This document shows positions 23,045-33,580 of a stretch of 64,000 nt of DNA, in pieces. The stretch covers positions 1,612,001 through 1,676,000 of the forward strand of contig NBBA01000002.1 of the NCBI GenBank assembly GCA_002794785.1, read 5' to 3'. This DNA comes from Coniferiporia sulphurascens (lineage: Eukaryota; Basidiomycota; Agaricomycetes; Hymenochaetales; Hymenochaetaceae). Positions within the stretch are counted from its first letter, which is position 1. Each line of letters starts with the position of its first letter. Under the pieces are notes generated by a model. It was not told where the DNA came from and ran no database searches. It was given only the letters and a program-made list of their open reading frames with translations. The position numbers and the translations under genes were made by a program.

Positions 23045-24312
23045 GCCTGGGGTGGGGGGGGCATGAAGAAGGTTTCATGAAATAGCTCACCTTTCTCGTC
23101 ATCCATCTGGGTGAAGGAGCCATCTTGCCTTTTTAGTGAGGGGATAGGGGTCAGTTGGTTTCCGAGGCTGCACTTGGCCCAGTTCCATATGTTGGAGGTG
23201 TCCGCTTCTGCTGCCTGGTCAGCGTAGAACTGCCGCTTGGCCATCCTGATGCCCCTTTTGAAGGCTCATCTCACTGAAGTGCACTGGAGGGGAGTGGTGG
23301 CCATCATGATGGCAGATAGGAGGGTCTTGCAGTGGGGCGACCACCATGGGACTTCCATTTTTGATGGTTTGGAGAGGTGGGTGAACGGCTGGAGGGCAGT
23401 GACCATAGAGTCAATGACTGCCTTTGCTTTGGTGTCCAGGCTTTGGGCGTCGAGCCCCGGGAGGCAAAAGGCTTCTTTGAGTAGTGGGAAGGCGATGTCG
23501 GTCCATTCCTCCTTGTCAGCTGGGAGAAGCTGGCACATCTTTAGGACAGGAGGGGGGGGCTGAAAGGGCAGTGACCATCATAGCATTGTGTGGTCGGACA
23601 ACGGGGAGTGGACGGAGGTGGCCGAATCTAGAATAGCATCGGGGTTGACTGCGGGTGGGGCCCAGATCATGTCAATGGGGCACCAATGACGGTTGCCATC
23701 AGGCCGCGAGTCAGAGTCAGGGAGGTGGGCAGGCAACAGGCCATGCCCCCGGAAAAAGTCATTGAGGGGTTGCGCCCCCAAGTCATCTCGCCATGTGGCT
23801 GAGAGTTCGGACCACATGTGGTGGCGACAGTTGAAGTCACCCACCACAAGTAGAGTGGTGGCTAGTGCCGAGGTGAGTGAGAACAGGAAGGTCTCACCTG
23901 GGTACTGTGTGGAGGCGTTCTCTTGGTCTGAGGGGTGCATGCTGTAGAAGTTGCACACTCGGAGGGTGAGTTGGGATCGTACCTCCACTGTCAGTACATC
24001 GGTGCCATGGGATGCGGCTCCGAGTATCGACCAGGAGGTAGGAGGGAGGGCCTTGGATACGTATGTGACCACCCAAGGGCAAACCTCTGGTGGTAGGACT
24101 GGCACATAGCCTGGGATGGTTGGGACGTTGAGGACCGGGGTGCCAGTCGGGTTGGTGAGTGAGGGTTGCAGTCCTATTTGGTACCAGGGGGGTTCCTGAA
24201 TAAGAATTAGGTGTGGGGGGGAGGGGTCAGTTGTAAGGACAGGGATTAGGGAATGTATCACCGCTAGTGAGCAGGCGGCGTTCCACTGCAAGATAGAGAG
24301 TGTCTCTATCAT
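23045..24312 (-). pseudogene. ORF2 endonuclease and linker of fragment G
   Basis: It starts at 24312 (ATGA overlap with ORF1) with MIETLSILQWNAACS. It keeps IQEPPWYQ, VGDFNCRHHMW, CPIDMIWAPP and LSDHTML, then a stop at 23578-23580. The linker KMEVPWWSPHCKTLL follows, interrupted by a stop near 23266, and it breaks off at FFMPPPP where F's tail begins. It is identical in lesions to H. Confidence 0.88.
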
Positions 24313-25542
24313 ATTTCCTCCATCTGTTCGTCAGTGGGGTCAGCAGCGAGGGCTTCTTCGATTTGGCAGTAGCGCCTCTTCTTAGGGCACGCTGGTAGGG
24401 TGGCGGGGTGGTCACCCTTGCAGTTGTTGTGGAGGCAGGGGTGTGGGCATGTGTCGCCTTCGGGCACTGCATCTGTGGCGCAGTGGGCGCACAACTTGTG
24501 GTGATTGTGGGTCAAATGAGCACCTGTGCAGTCAGCACAGCAGGGTTGGGCTCAGCAGCCCTTCGTTCCGTGGCTGAGGCCCTGGCACCGCTCACATTGG
24601 GTGAGGGTGGGATGCACAGGTGGGACCGAAAGCCGGAGTGCGGATCCGAACATCCAGACACAGGGCTCTTGAGGAGGCATTTGTGGATGGAGCTGTCAGG
24701 ATCGACAAAGGAGAAGACCACTGGGCACCTGTTGAGCATCGGCAGGTGGTCCTCGGTGGCTGCGAAGTGGGGGGTGACTACAAAGTCGAGGTTGTGGAGT
24801 GCTGGGTTGTGTCGGATTTTGGCCATGAGGGCCTTCTTGGTGATGGTGGGTCCATTCTGGCTGAACAGGAAGTCTTTGCAAGGCACCATGGAGATGTGCA
24901 GTGCAGACCAGGGGCGGACTCTGGAGGGGGTTAGGGAGAAGGCGGCCAGGATGGTGATTCCCACTGCAATGCACTCTGTGTGCATGTGGGAGGCATAGGC
25001 CACGGAGTGATGATCAATGATCGTTTCGATGGTCAGGTTAGCCGAGGACAGGCATGCCACAAATGTGGTCACGATGTTCCCCTTTACATTGTAGGAAGAG
25101 GACAGGACCGGGACTTGGTCTGCAGTGGGGAGGGAAGCAAAGAACTCACAGGATGTTTTTGTCAGGGCCATTGCTGACTTCTGATTTTCAGCCCATATGC
25201 CAACTGTGGGGGTGAGTACCAAGGTTGGGTCCTTGGTGTACATTGTGGGTGGGGGGGCACCTTCCACTGGCGCTTCTTCTTCTTCTGTGCCGGGTTGATG
25301 ACTGCTCCTGCAGCTGGGGCCACAGGAGATGGGTTGGCGGTTGTTGGAGGGGCCGCTGCCGCAGCCACTTGGGCATAGGAGGTGGGGGCGGCCTGGATGG
25401 CAGCCTGGGGGGCGGGTTGCTGCTGTTGTTGTTGCTGTTGACATTGGGTGGGCCTAGAGCTGATGGAAGCCATCTGACGAGAGATAGAAGCCACATCAGT
25501 AGTCAGGCGCTTGACTGCATCAGTCAGCACCCTCATTTCTGG
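24309..25542 (-). pseudogene. ORF1 part of fragment G
   Basis: On the minus strand: MRVLTDAVKRLTTD, a polyQ tract, KKKKRQWKVPP, VLSSSYNVKGNIVTTF, KDFLFSQNGPTITKKALM. A 1-base deletion follows near 24665 (LLKSPVSGCSD instead of the KRPxIWMFG of sisters), which frameshifts the knuckles. The CNNCKGDH-type end is readable at 24309-24515 in another frame. The same lesions occur in H. Confidence 0.88.
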
Positions 25543-25766
25543 CATCCTTCTTGACCAGTAACCACCACCATTGACTAGTGCAGGCAGCTAAAACTCCCCC
25601 ATGTTGAACCCTAGTGATTACCAGAATGCACTTCATCGCACCCGACCAACCATCTCCTCATCCTCGTCGGCTAGCATAGCCGCCGCCAGAGCCACCGAAA
25701 CAGCTGCCAACTTGGCCACAGAAGCCGCTGCCTCTGCTCAGCGTGAGACGACACCCAACCCCTACT

Positions 25767-26086
25767 GGGGGCTGCAATGGTGCAGTGGTCCAGCGCGTGC
25801 CGAGTGTCCAAGTTTGGCTACCGTTCAGGATTGGGGTTCGACTCCCCTTTGAACCCGGAATCAGGCACCTGCCGGAAACTGCCTGCCGGTTTGACGAAGT
25901 GCATATGACTAAACCACTGATGCCGCACCCCTCGGCCTACCCCGGGCCGTTAGGGATTCCCATGGGTGGGGTTTCCTTCTCACCCAAAGGGTCCCACAGG
26001 CAGACCATCCATGTGCAGTCGGAGCATGGAACCCAGGCAACTGGGAGGTCGGGCTTCCCCCCTGTTTGTGGGGTGGGAGGTTTTTG
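25767..26086 (+). ncRNA. tRNA-derived SINE-like head
   Basis: A box tggtgcagtgg (25778-25788) matches TGGYNNAGTGG. B box ggttcgactcc (25835-25845) matches GGTTCGANTCC and sits in a T-arm-like stem, gggg-ttcgact-cccc. The 46-bp spacing between boxes fits a tRNA-type pol III promoter. The 3' acceptor half and CCA are missing, so it is not a functional tRNA gene. About 240 bp of body without recognised similarity follow, ending in a G/T-rich stretch. It is probably a SINE; only one copy is in the window. Confidence 0.7.
25778..25845 (+). promoter_or_regulatory. Internal pol III promoter (A and B boxes)
   Basis: A box at 25778-25788 (one transition-type difference from consensus) and a perfect B box at 25835-25845. 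The arrangement and distance are those of tRNA genes and tRNA-derived SINEs. Confidence 0.7.
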
Positions 26087-26664
26087 GCCGATGAAAACCG
26101 TCTCCAGGTTCTGTGCCACTGGCTGAAACTGACCGGGCACTTGAACCGCCTCTCTGACCACACCTCAGCCACCATTTGCCTAGCCTTTGCTGTGATGGAC
26201 TTAGAGGGGCACCCTACCGACAAAGATATGGACTTGGACCTCCTAAGGGGATACATGAGTCGTATGCTTGGACCCCGACCCCAGGACCCGGACCCGGCTC
26301 TCTTGGAGCTTTCAGGTACGCTCCCACCCTTTTCCTCTACTCAGTGACTGCCTTTCGGACTCTCCCACGTATGTCCTGGCCAGCGCTCTTGCCCCCCCTT
26401 TCCAATTCTAAGTTACCCCCGTTACCTGCCTTCATCTGCTTGGTCTCGTCGTAGCGATATGTATTCCTCTCCCTTTCGTTTCCTTTACTAATAGGGACCC
26501 TTCCCACTTTGGCACCCTTCGGGGAGCAGGGTCCCCACCCAGTTTCGTGCGTTGTGCGATGATGGGCGCCTTGGTTGTTATGTAGTTATGGCCCCCCCTT
26601 CGGGGGGCAGCTTGTAATTATGTAATACTGCAGGAATAATAAAATAGAAATAAGAAATAAAAAA
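26087..26664 (+). pseudogene. LINE 3' segment of the chimera (RNase H end, 3' UTR, tail)
   Basis: It reads ADENRLQVLCHWLKLTGHLNRLSDHTSATICLAF to the natural end LLELSGTLPPFSSTQ (stop 26345-26347), then the conserved 3' UTR, hairpin near 26590 and a tail of mixed TAA and A. It is type 2, closest to E and P, unlike the type 1 host H. It has no start codon of its own. Confidence 0.88.
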
Positions 26665-27325
26665 ACCCAACCCCTACTCTCAAAACCCCCTCCTGGCCCC
26701 GACCTCCTCACCAGATGTCCTTGCCCCATCCCCAGCCATTGGTGACTCCCAACTGATCTTGGCCTACAACTTCACCACCCAGGTGCATGCAGAATCCAGG
26801 CAGGCATCCCAAGCCGGCTCCCCAGCTGCCTCGGTAGGGTCGAACCACAGCTCCAACGAATTCGGTGAGACAGCCCTAAGAATGGTGGTTGACCCCCATA
26901 CCCCCCTGCAACAGGTGGGAGGCGCAAGCCTCGGGCGGAAACGCTCCTCAGCCGTGATGTCGCCCCTCATGCCGAGGGGACCCCCTACCCAACAACAGCA
27001 TGAACCCCATACCACAGGTTTCATGCATGCCCTCTCCCGCACCCTGGACAACTTCGACCAGAACACCAGGGATGCCACCACCGCTGACATCGACATCAAG
27101 GCGGCACAGTTTGTGGGTGACCTCCTGTGGAACATCCAACAAACGCTGGCAAACATTGCACAAGAAAGGAAAGACCCCCAACACATCATCTACTGCAACG
27201 CAGTGATGGCCTACAACTTCGCAAGGGAGGGGGCAGAAATCATCCTCCCGGAACCCTTTGCCCCAGCTCACCCCCCCCAAAGGGCCCCGGCCACCACTGA
27301 GACCCCCGGCACCACCCCCATGACC

Positions 27326-29823
27326 CCAGAAATGAGGGTGCTGACTGATGCAGTCAAGCGCCTGACTACTGATGTGGCTTCTATCTCTCGTCAGATGGCT
27401 TCCATCAGCTCTAGGCCCACCCAATGTCAACAGCAACAACAACAGCAGCAACCCGCCCCCCAGGCTGCCATCCAGGCCGCCCCCACCTCCTATGCCCAAG
27501 TGGCTGCGGCAGCGGCCCCTCCAACAACCGCCAACCCATCTCCTGTGGCCCCAGCTGCAGGAGCAGTCATCAACCCGGCACAGAAGAAGAAGAAGCGCCA
27601 GTGGAAGGTGCCCCCCCCACCCACAATGTACACCAAGGACCCAACCTTGGTACTCACCCCCACAGTTGGCATATGGGCTGAAAATCAGAAGTCAGCAATG
27701 GCCCTGACAAAAACATCCTGTGAGTTCTTTGCTTCCCTCCCCACTGCAGACCAAGTCCCGGTCCTGTCCTCTTCCTACAATGTAAAGGGGAACATCGTGA
27801 CCACATTTGTGGCATGCCTGTCCTCGGCTAACCTGACCATCGAAACGATCATTGATCATCACTCCGTGGCCTATGCCTCCCACATGCACACAGAGTGCAT
27901 TGCAGTGGGAATCACCATCCTGGCCGCCTTCTCCCTAACCCCCTCCAGAGTCCGCCCCTGGTCTGCACTGCACATCTCCATGGTGCCTTGCAAAGACTTC
28001 CTGTTCAGCCAGAATGGACCCACCATCACCAAGAAGGCCCTCATGGCCAAAATCCGACACAACCCAGCACTCCACAACCTCGACTTTGTAGTCACCCCCC
28101 ACTTCGCAGCCACCGAGGACCACCTGCCGATGCTCAACAGGTGCCCAGTGGTCTTCTCCTTTGTCGATCCTGACAGCTCCATCCACAAATGCCTCCTCAA
28201 GAGCCCTGTGTCTGGATGTTCGGATCCGCACTCCGGCTTTCGGTCCCACCTGTGCATCCCACCCTCACCCAATGTGAGCGGTGCCAGGGCCTCAGCCACG
28301 GAACGAAGGGCTGCTGAGCCCAACCCTGCTGTGCTGACTGCACAGGTGCTCATTTGACCCACAATCACCACAAGTTGTGCGCCCACTGCGCCACAGATGC
28401 AGTGCCCGAAGGCGACACATGCCCACACCCCTGCCTCCACAACAACTGCAAGGGTGACCACCCCGCCACCCTACCAGCGTGCCCTAAGAAGAGGCGCTAC
28501 TGCCAAATCGAAGAAGCCCTCGCTGCTGACCCCACTGACGAACAGATGGAGGAAATATGATAGAGACACTCTCTATCTTGCAGTGGAACGCCGCCTGCTC
28601 ACTAGCGGTGATACATTCCCTAATCCCTGTCCTTACAACTGACCCCTCCCCCCCACACCTAATTCTTATTCAGGAACCCCCCTGGTACCAAATAGGACTG
28701 CAACCCTCACTCACCAACCCGACTGGCACCCCGGTCCTCAACGTCCCAACCATCCCAGGCTATGTGCCAGTCCTACCACCAGAGGTTTGCCCTTGGGTGG
28801 TCACATACGTATCCAAGGCCCTCCCTCCTACCTCCTGGTCGATACTCGGAGCCGCATCCCATGGCACCGATGTACTGACAGTGGAGGTACAATCCCAACT
28901 CACCCTCCGAGTGTGCAACTTCTACAGCATGCACCCCTCAGACCAAGAGAACGCCTCCACACAGTACCCAGGTGAGACCTTCCTGTTCTCACTCACCTCG
29001 GCACTAGCCACCACTCTACTTGTGGTGGGTGACTTCAACTGTCGCCACCACATGTGGTCCGAACTCTCAGCCACATGGCGAGATGACTTGGGGGCGCAAC
29101 CCCTCAATGACTTTTTCCGGGGGCATGGCCTGTTGCCTGCCCACCTCCCTGACTCTGACTCGCGGCCTGATGGCAACCGTCATTGGTGCCCCATTGACAT
29201 GATCTGGGCCCCACCCGCAGTCAACCCCGATGCTATTCTAGATTCGGCCACCTCCGTCCACTCCCCGTTGTCCGACCACACAATGCTATGATGGTCACTG
29301 CCCTTTCAGCCCCCCCCTCCTGTCCTAAAGATGTGCCAGCTTCTCCCAGCTGACAAGGAGGAATGGACCGACATCGCCTTCCCACTACTCAAAGAAGCCT
29401 TTTGCCTCCCGGGGCTCGACGCCCAAAGCCTGGACACCAAAGCAAAGGCAGTCATTGACTCTATGGTCACTGCCCTCCAGCCGTTCACCCACCTCTCCAA
29501 ACCATCAAAAATGGAAGTCCCATGGTGGTCGCCCCACTGCAAGACCCTCCTATCTGCCATCATGATGGCCACCACTCCCCTCCAGTGCACTTCAGTGAGA
29601 TGAGCCTTCAAAAGGGGCATCAGGATGGCCAAGCGGCAGTTCTACGCTGACCAGGCAGCAGAAGCGGACACCTCCAACATATGGAACTGGGCCAAGTGCA
29701 GCCTCGGAAACCAACTGACCCCTATCCCCTCACTAAAAAGGCAAGATGGCTCCTTCACCCAGATGGATGACGAGAAAGGTGAGCTATTTCATGAAACCTT
29801 CTTCATGCCCCCCCCCCACCCCA
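27326..29823 (+). repeat. Inverted-repeat arm 2, inside copy H
   Basis: This is the partner of 23045-25542. The arms are separated by 1.78 kb, which contains the H leader, the start of ORF1, the SINE chimera and more ORF1. See arm 1 for the differences. Confidence 0.92.
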
Positions 29824-31500
29824 GGCAGTGACCAACACCCTGCTACTGCCAACCCAACCAACTGCCCTGCCCATACTCCTATCGGAGCTTACAGGGGCAC
29901 TGGCCGACACATCTAACTTGTCGGCTCCGGGCCTCTCGGGAATAGGCTACCACCCCCTGAAATGGGTGGTCAACACCTACCCCGACGAGATACTCGCGCT
30001 TTTCAACAACTGCCTTCGCTTGGGGCACCACCCCAAGTGCTGGTGGGTGGCAAAAGTTGTGATGCTCAGGAAGCTCAACAAGAAGGACTGCCCAACAAGA
30101 AGGACCCATTCTCGCCATGCTCATACCGGCCCATCACCCTTGAGGAGACCTTAGGGAAACTCCTCAAAAAGATAATAGCTAACCGACTCCAGTTCCTTGC
30201 CAACACGAGGGGCTGGCTGCCACCTAACCAATATGGGGGGCGCTAAGGCCATTCAGTCTATGACGCTGCCCAACACCTCCTACAGATTGTGAAACATGCT
30301 CACTCAGAGGGCCTCATATGCTCAGTCCTAGCGGTTGACATTCAGGGCTTCTTCAACTCGGTGCACCCCCAACTCCTCCACTGACAGCTGTTGGACCTCG
30401 GTTGCGCTCCAGAGATGGCCAACTGGTGCCTATCCTTCATGATGGACCAGCAGGTCGCTGTCGCCTTCGATGGCACCACCCTTCCGACTGCCCCTAAACC
30501 CGACTACGGCACCCCCCAAGGATCGCCAGTCTCCCCCATCTTGTCAACAATATTTGTGGGGGTGGTCCTCTGGCGCTTTCACCAAGCCGGCACCACTGCC
30601 CTGGCATATGTTGACAACCACTTACTTATCTGCATAGGTCCCTCAGTGGCATCCAACTGCCGCACTCTCACCCACACCTACCAACAACTCGACACCCTCT
30701 TCAGCACCATCGGTCTCAACATCAAAGCCACCAAGACAGAGTGTCTCCATTTCCACCCCCCCAGACGACGTATAGGCTATGATGGCTGGGACACCGCTGG
30801 TGTCCAGGTCGACCCCAACACCCTGATCCGCCCCTCAATCCCCCTCCGGTGGCTGGGGATTTGGTGGGACCCAGGCCTCTCCTTCAAGCCCCATGTTGAG
30901 CGCATGTGCTCCAAGGGGCTCTCCACCCTCGCCACACTCCGCATCTTAGGCAACACCCAACACGGCATGTCGGCCCTCCTCCTCCGCCACCTGTACACCT
31001 CCTGCGTCCGCTCTGTCCTGTCATGGGGGGCGCCAGTATGGTACCATGGCCGCCGCCAGAAAACCCTGGTAAACCACCTCCAGGCCATGCAAAACACGGC
31101 CTGTTGCTGGATCCTGGGTGTCTTCAAAGGTGCCTCCCCCCACTCCACTAATTTCCTTTGCTCTGTTCCCCCTCTCTCTTTCTATTTCAAATATATAAAG
31201 ACGACCCATTCTCTGCGCCTCTGGTGCACCCCCCACTCTATTGGCCGGAAACTTTTTAAAAACATAGCTAATAGACCTTTTTCCCTTTCTCTGCAGGTTC
31301 GAGCCCCCTGGGTCCAACAGGTCCCCACATACATGCATCCCCCATGGATGGACCCCCTGGCATTCACCAAAGGCCAAGTCCACTTCACCACCCCAGTCAC
31401 CCCAGTCAGTGCCAACACCTGCAAGCAATTTGTGAGAGCCACGCAGGCCCTGGGCTCCACCCCACATGTCCAAGTGTTCATAGACAGCTCTCGCATCGAC
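28557..31500 (+). pseudogene. ORF2 of copy H, endonuclease to RNase H start
   Basis: Endonuclease MIETLSILQWNAACS to LSDHTML, stop near 29290. The linker is open from 29331, with a stop near 29602. RT: KWVVNTYPDEILALF, then a 17-bp direct duplication (aacaagaaggactgccc) near 30079-30107 that shifts the frame, YGGR-stop near 30244, and LLH-stop at 30382-30384. The RT core is open from 30391: GTPQGSPVSPILST, but motif C reads AYVDNHLL, the second catalytic Asp replaced by Asn. It is cut at VFIDSSRID by J and continues at 37900. Confidence 0.9.
31487..31500. repeat. Target-site duplication of copy J, left copy
   Basis: gctctcgcatcgac here pairs with gctctcacatcgac at 37900-37913. The one difference is at a CpG (CG versus CA). 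Joining the flanks restores RNase H coding of H. Confidence 0.92.
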
Positions 31501-31558
31501 CATCCTTCTTGACCAGTAACCACCACCATTGACTAGTGCGGGCAGCTAAAACTCCCCC
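31501..31558 (+). promoter_or_regulatory. 5' UTR of copy J, presumed internal promoter
   Basis: This 58-nt leader is the same length and nearly the same sequence as in B and H, although J is another subfamily. Conservation across subfamilies that differ widely elsewhere suggests function. A promoter role is inferred. Confidence 0.55.
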
Positions 31559-33580
31559 ATGTCAAACCCCAGTGGATACAGGAATGCTCTACGTTCGACT
31601 CGACCACCCCTCCCACCCCCCTCATCGGCTAGTGCCGATGCCGACAGGGCCTCCAGGGCCGCCGCCAACTGGGTGGCCGCTGGCAACACCGCTGCCACAC
31701 TACATGGCATGACCCCCACCCCTGCCCAAATCGACCCAGGCCTCCCGGAGTCGTCCCCAGACGCCCTCCGTCTTGCCCCATCACCCATCATCGGAGTTTC
31801 GAACAATGAGTTCACTCACGCATTCGAACACGTCAGCCACCCCCCATCTACAGGCTCCAACCCCCCCACTGGATCCAATGAATTTGGTGAGATGGAAGAC
31901 ATCCTCGAGAACCCACACACCCCATCGCCACCGCTAACCAACAAATGTTCATCGGACAACCTATCCCTGCACACCCCCCGACCTCGCCCTCGTGATCAGT
32001 TCGAGCTGCACATGTCAGGCTTCATGTATGCCATCTCCAGAGCGCTAGAGGACTTCGACTGGAAGACCCACTGCTACAACCCTGCAGAGATTGACTGGGC
32101 AGCCGCCAAGTTTGTAGGCGACCTCCTCTGGAATGTCCAACAGACCATCGCCGGCGTTTTTGGGGATGAGAAGGACCCCCAGTACATCATCTCGCGCAAC
32201 ATCGAGATGGCCTATAACATCGCAAGGGGGGGGGTGGAAGCCTCCCTGCCAGCGCCCTTCACCCCAGCTCACCCCCAACAAAGGACCCTGACCACTGCCC
32301 CACAACCCTCTGCCCCGACCAGGACCCCCGGAACCACTAACATATCACCTGATGTGGCTGCGCTGACTAACATTGTCAAACAGCTCTCCACAGAAGTGGC
32401 CTCCATCTCCCAGCAAGTCTCCACACTTGTCAACCGGCCCACGCCCCATGCCCCACAGGCCCAGAAGGCCCAGGCCCCCACCACCCCCACCACCCAGGCT
32501 GTCAGCACCGTGGTGCCAACTTCCTATGCCCAGGTGGCGGCTGCCCCAGCCCCACCCACAACCTCCAACCCCAACCCCGTTGCACCAGCTCCGGGCACTG
32601 TCTTCCAGACGGTGACCCATAAGAAGAAGAAAAAGCAATGCCAGGTCCCGCCCCCACCCCCGGTCTATGCCAAGGACCCAACCTTGGTCCTCATCCCAGC
32701 TGTCATCCCCAAAACCGAGCTACAGCTCCCGGCCATGCGCCTTACCGCCACCACCCATGAGTTCTTCGCCTCTCTACCAACTGCTGACCAGGTCATGGTC
32801 CTCGCCTCCTCATTCAACGTGAAGGGGAACCTTGTGACCTCTTTTGCCAAGCGACCCTCCTCCGCCTCACCTGCCACCGACACAATCATAGACTGTCACT
32901 CAGTGGTGTTTGCGGCCCACATGTGCGACAGGTGCCTATCTGCGATGGCCGATCAAATCTCCGCCTGGTTCACCCTCACCCCAGTCCATGTCCGCCCCCG
33001 GTCCGCCCTCCGCATCTCCATGGTGCCCTGCATGGACTATCTCTTTGGCCAGAACAGCCACACCATCTCCCCCAAGGCCCTGATGGCCGAAATCTGGAAC
33101 AACCCAGCGCTCCACCCCCTCGACTTTGTTGTTGACCCTCACTTTGCCACCACGGAAGACCACCTCCCGACCCTCCAGAAGTGCCCCATGGCCTTCTCCT
33201 TCTCCGACCCCGACAGATCCATCCACGCACAGCTGCTCAAACGCCCACACATCTGGCTATTCAGCTCCACCCTCTCCCTCTCCATCCCTCCCTACCACCC
33301 CAGCCTCACACAATGTGAACGCTGTCAGGGCCTAGGCCATGGGACGAAAGGATGCTGCACCGACTGCAGAGGAGGTCATCTCACCCATAACCACTGTAAG
33401 TCATGCACATCCTGCACCACCGAAGCCATCAAGGGCGACCAGTGCCCTCACCCCCGCTACTGCACCAACTGCAAAGGTGACCACCCCACCACCCTCCCTC
33501 AATGCCCCAAGAAACGGCGCTTCCGCCAGATCCTAGAGGCCACCGAGGGACCTGAAGATGAACACATGGAGGACCAATGA
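31559..33580 (+). CDS. ORF1, gag-like zinc-knuckle protein of copy J, intact
   Basis: 673 residues, open from ATG to TGA. The N-terminal ~130 residues are Ser/Pro/Thr-rich. A moderately conserved block follows (MSGFMYAISRALEDFD, FVGDLLWNVQQTIAGVF), then a short heptad-like stretch (LTNIVKQLSTEVASISQQV), a Pro/Ala/Thr linker, a basic KKKKK patch near residue 360, the conserved VYAKDPTLVLIP and ASSFNVKGNLVTSF, and the C-terminal Cys/His region: C586-X2-C589-X4-H594-X4-C599, then further CX2C/H groups ending in C635TNC638. Relative to sisters, about five residues are missing between the first and second knuckle (GCCTDC for GCxxQPCCAxC). It would package the LINE RNA. Its stop overlaps the ORF2 start. 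Confidence 0.93.
   Translation: MSNPSGYRNALRSTRPPLPPPSSASADADRASRAAANWVAAGNTAATLHGMTPTPAQIDPGLPESSPDALRLAPSPIIGVSNNEFTHAFEHVSHPPSTGSNPPTGSNEFGEMEDILENPHTPSPPLTNKCSSDNLSLHTPRPRPRDQFELHMSGFMYAISRALEDFDWKTHCYNPAEIDWAAAKFVGDLLWNVQQTIAGVFGDEKDPQYIISRNIEMAYNIARGGVEASLPAPFTPAHPQQRTLTTAPQPSAPTRTPGTTNISPDVAALTNIVKQLSTEVASISQQVSTLVNRPTPHAPQAQKAQAPTTPTTQAVSTVVPTSYAQVAAAPAPPTTSNPNPVAPAPGTVFQTVTHKKKKKQCQVPPPPPVYAKDPTLVLIPAVIPKTELQLPAMRLTATTHEFFASLPTADQVMVLASSFNVKGNLVTSFAKRPSSASPATDTIIDCHSVVFAAHMCDRCLSAMADQISAWFTLTPVHVRPRSALRISMVPCMDYLFGQNSHTISPKALMAEIWNNPALHPLDFVVDPHFATTEDHLPTLQKCPMAFSFSDPDRSIHAQLLKRPHIWLFSSTLSLSIPPYHPSLTQCERCQGLGHGTKGCCTDCRGGHLTHNHCKSCTSCTTEAIKGDQCPHPRYCTNCKGDHPTTLPQCPKKRRFRQILEATEGPEDEHMEDQ

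Larger units (their letters stand above)
23045..25542 (-). repeat. Inverted-repeat arm 1: LINE fragment G
   Basis: These 2.5 kb are a LINE segment on the minus strand (ORF1 from MRVLTDAVKRL to its end, then ORF2 endonuclease and linker up to FFMPPPP). It is an almost exact reverse complement of 27326-29823 in H. Encoded peptides are identical over hundreds of residues and share the same stops and frameshifts. Differences I found are homopolymer lengths (8 versus 10 C at one end, 7 versus 8 C at 25250/27611) and one CpG transition (CGA here, CAA in H at 28888). It ends exactly where the 5' end of H begins. Confidence 0.92.
25767..26664 (+). mobile_element. Chimeric retroelement: tRNA-like SINE head fused to a LINE 3' end
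   Basis: These 898 bp are flanked by a perfect 14-bp duplication, acccaacccctact (25753-25766 and 26665-26678). The first 320 bp are not LINE: they begin gggggctgcaatgg and carry pol III A-box and B-box matches. From 26087 (ggccgatgaaaac) the sequence is the last 87 codons of type 2 RNase H, the 3' UTR, hairpin and an A-rich tail. It therefore inserted as one unit made by the LINE machinery, from a template that joined a tRNA-derived transcript to a LINE RNA, or by RT template switching. Confidence 0.85.
25601..28560 (+). pseudogene. ORF1 of copy H, split by the SINE chimera
   Basis: It starts MLNPSDYQNALHRTRP and is interrupted at 25767. It resumes at 26665 (PYSQNPLLAPTSSPD after removal of the insert) and is open from 26759 to a 1-base deletion near 28203. 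It shows ALSRTLDNFDQNTRDATT, polyQ, KKKKRQWKVPPPPTMYTKDP and NVKGNIVTTF. The last part (28354-28560, CAHCATDAVPEGDTCPHP, CKGDHPATLPAC) is in a shifted frame. The stop overlaps the ORF2 ATG at 28557-28560. Confidence 0.9.

Noticed and set aside
24512..25444. 310-residue open frame on the minus strand as a new gene
   Set aside because: Its first part is an alternate frame of ORF1 in inverted arm G, and it exists only because of shared frameshifts. The mirror frame occurs in H.
23045..25542. Ordinary LINE twin-priming inversion
   Set aside because: Twin priming inverts the 5' part but does not duplicate it. Here the segment exists in both orientations and shares post-insertion decay.
25767..25850. 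A functional tRNA gene
   Set aside because: A and B boxes and the T-arm are present, but there is no pairing 3' acceptor strand, and the block is the 5' end of an 898-bp unit with a target duplication and LINE tail.
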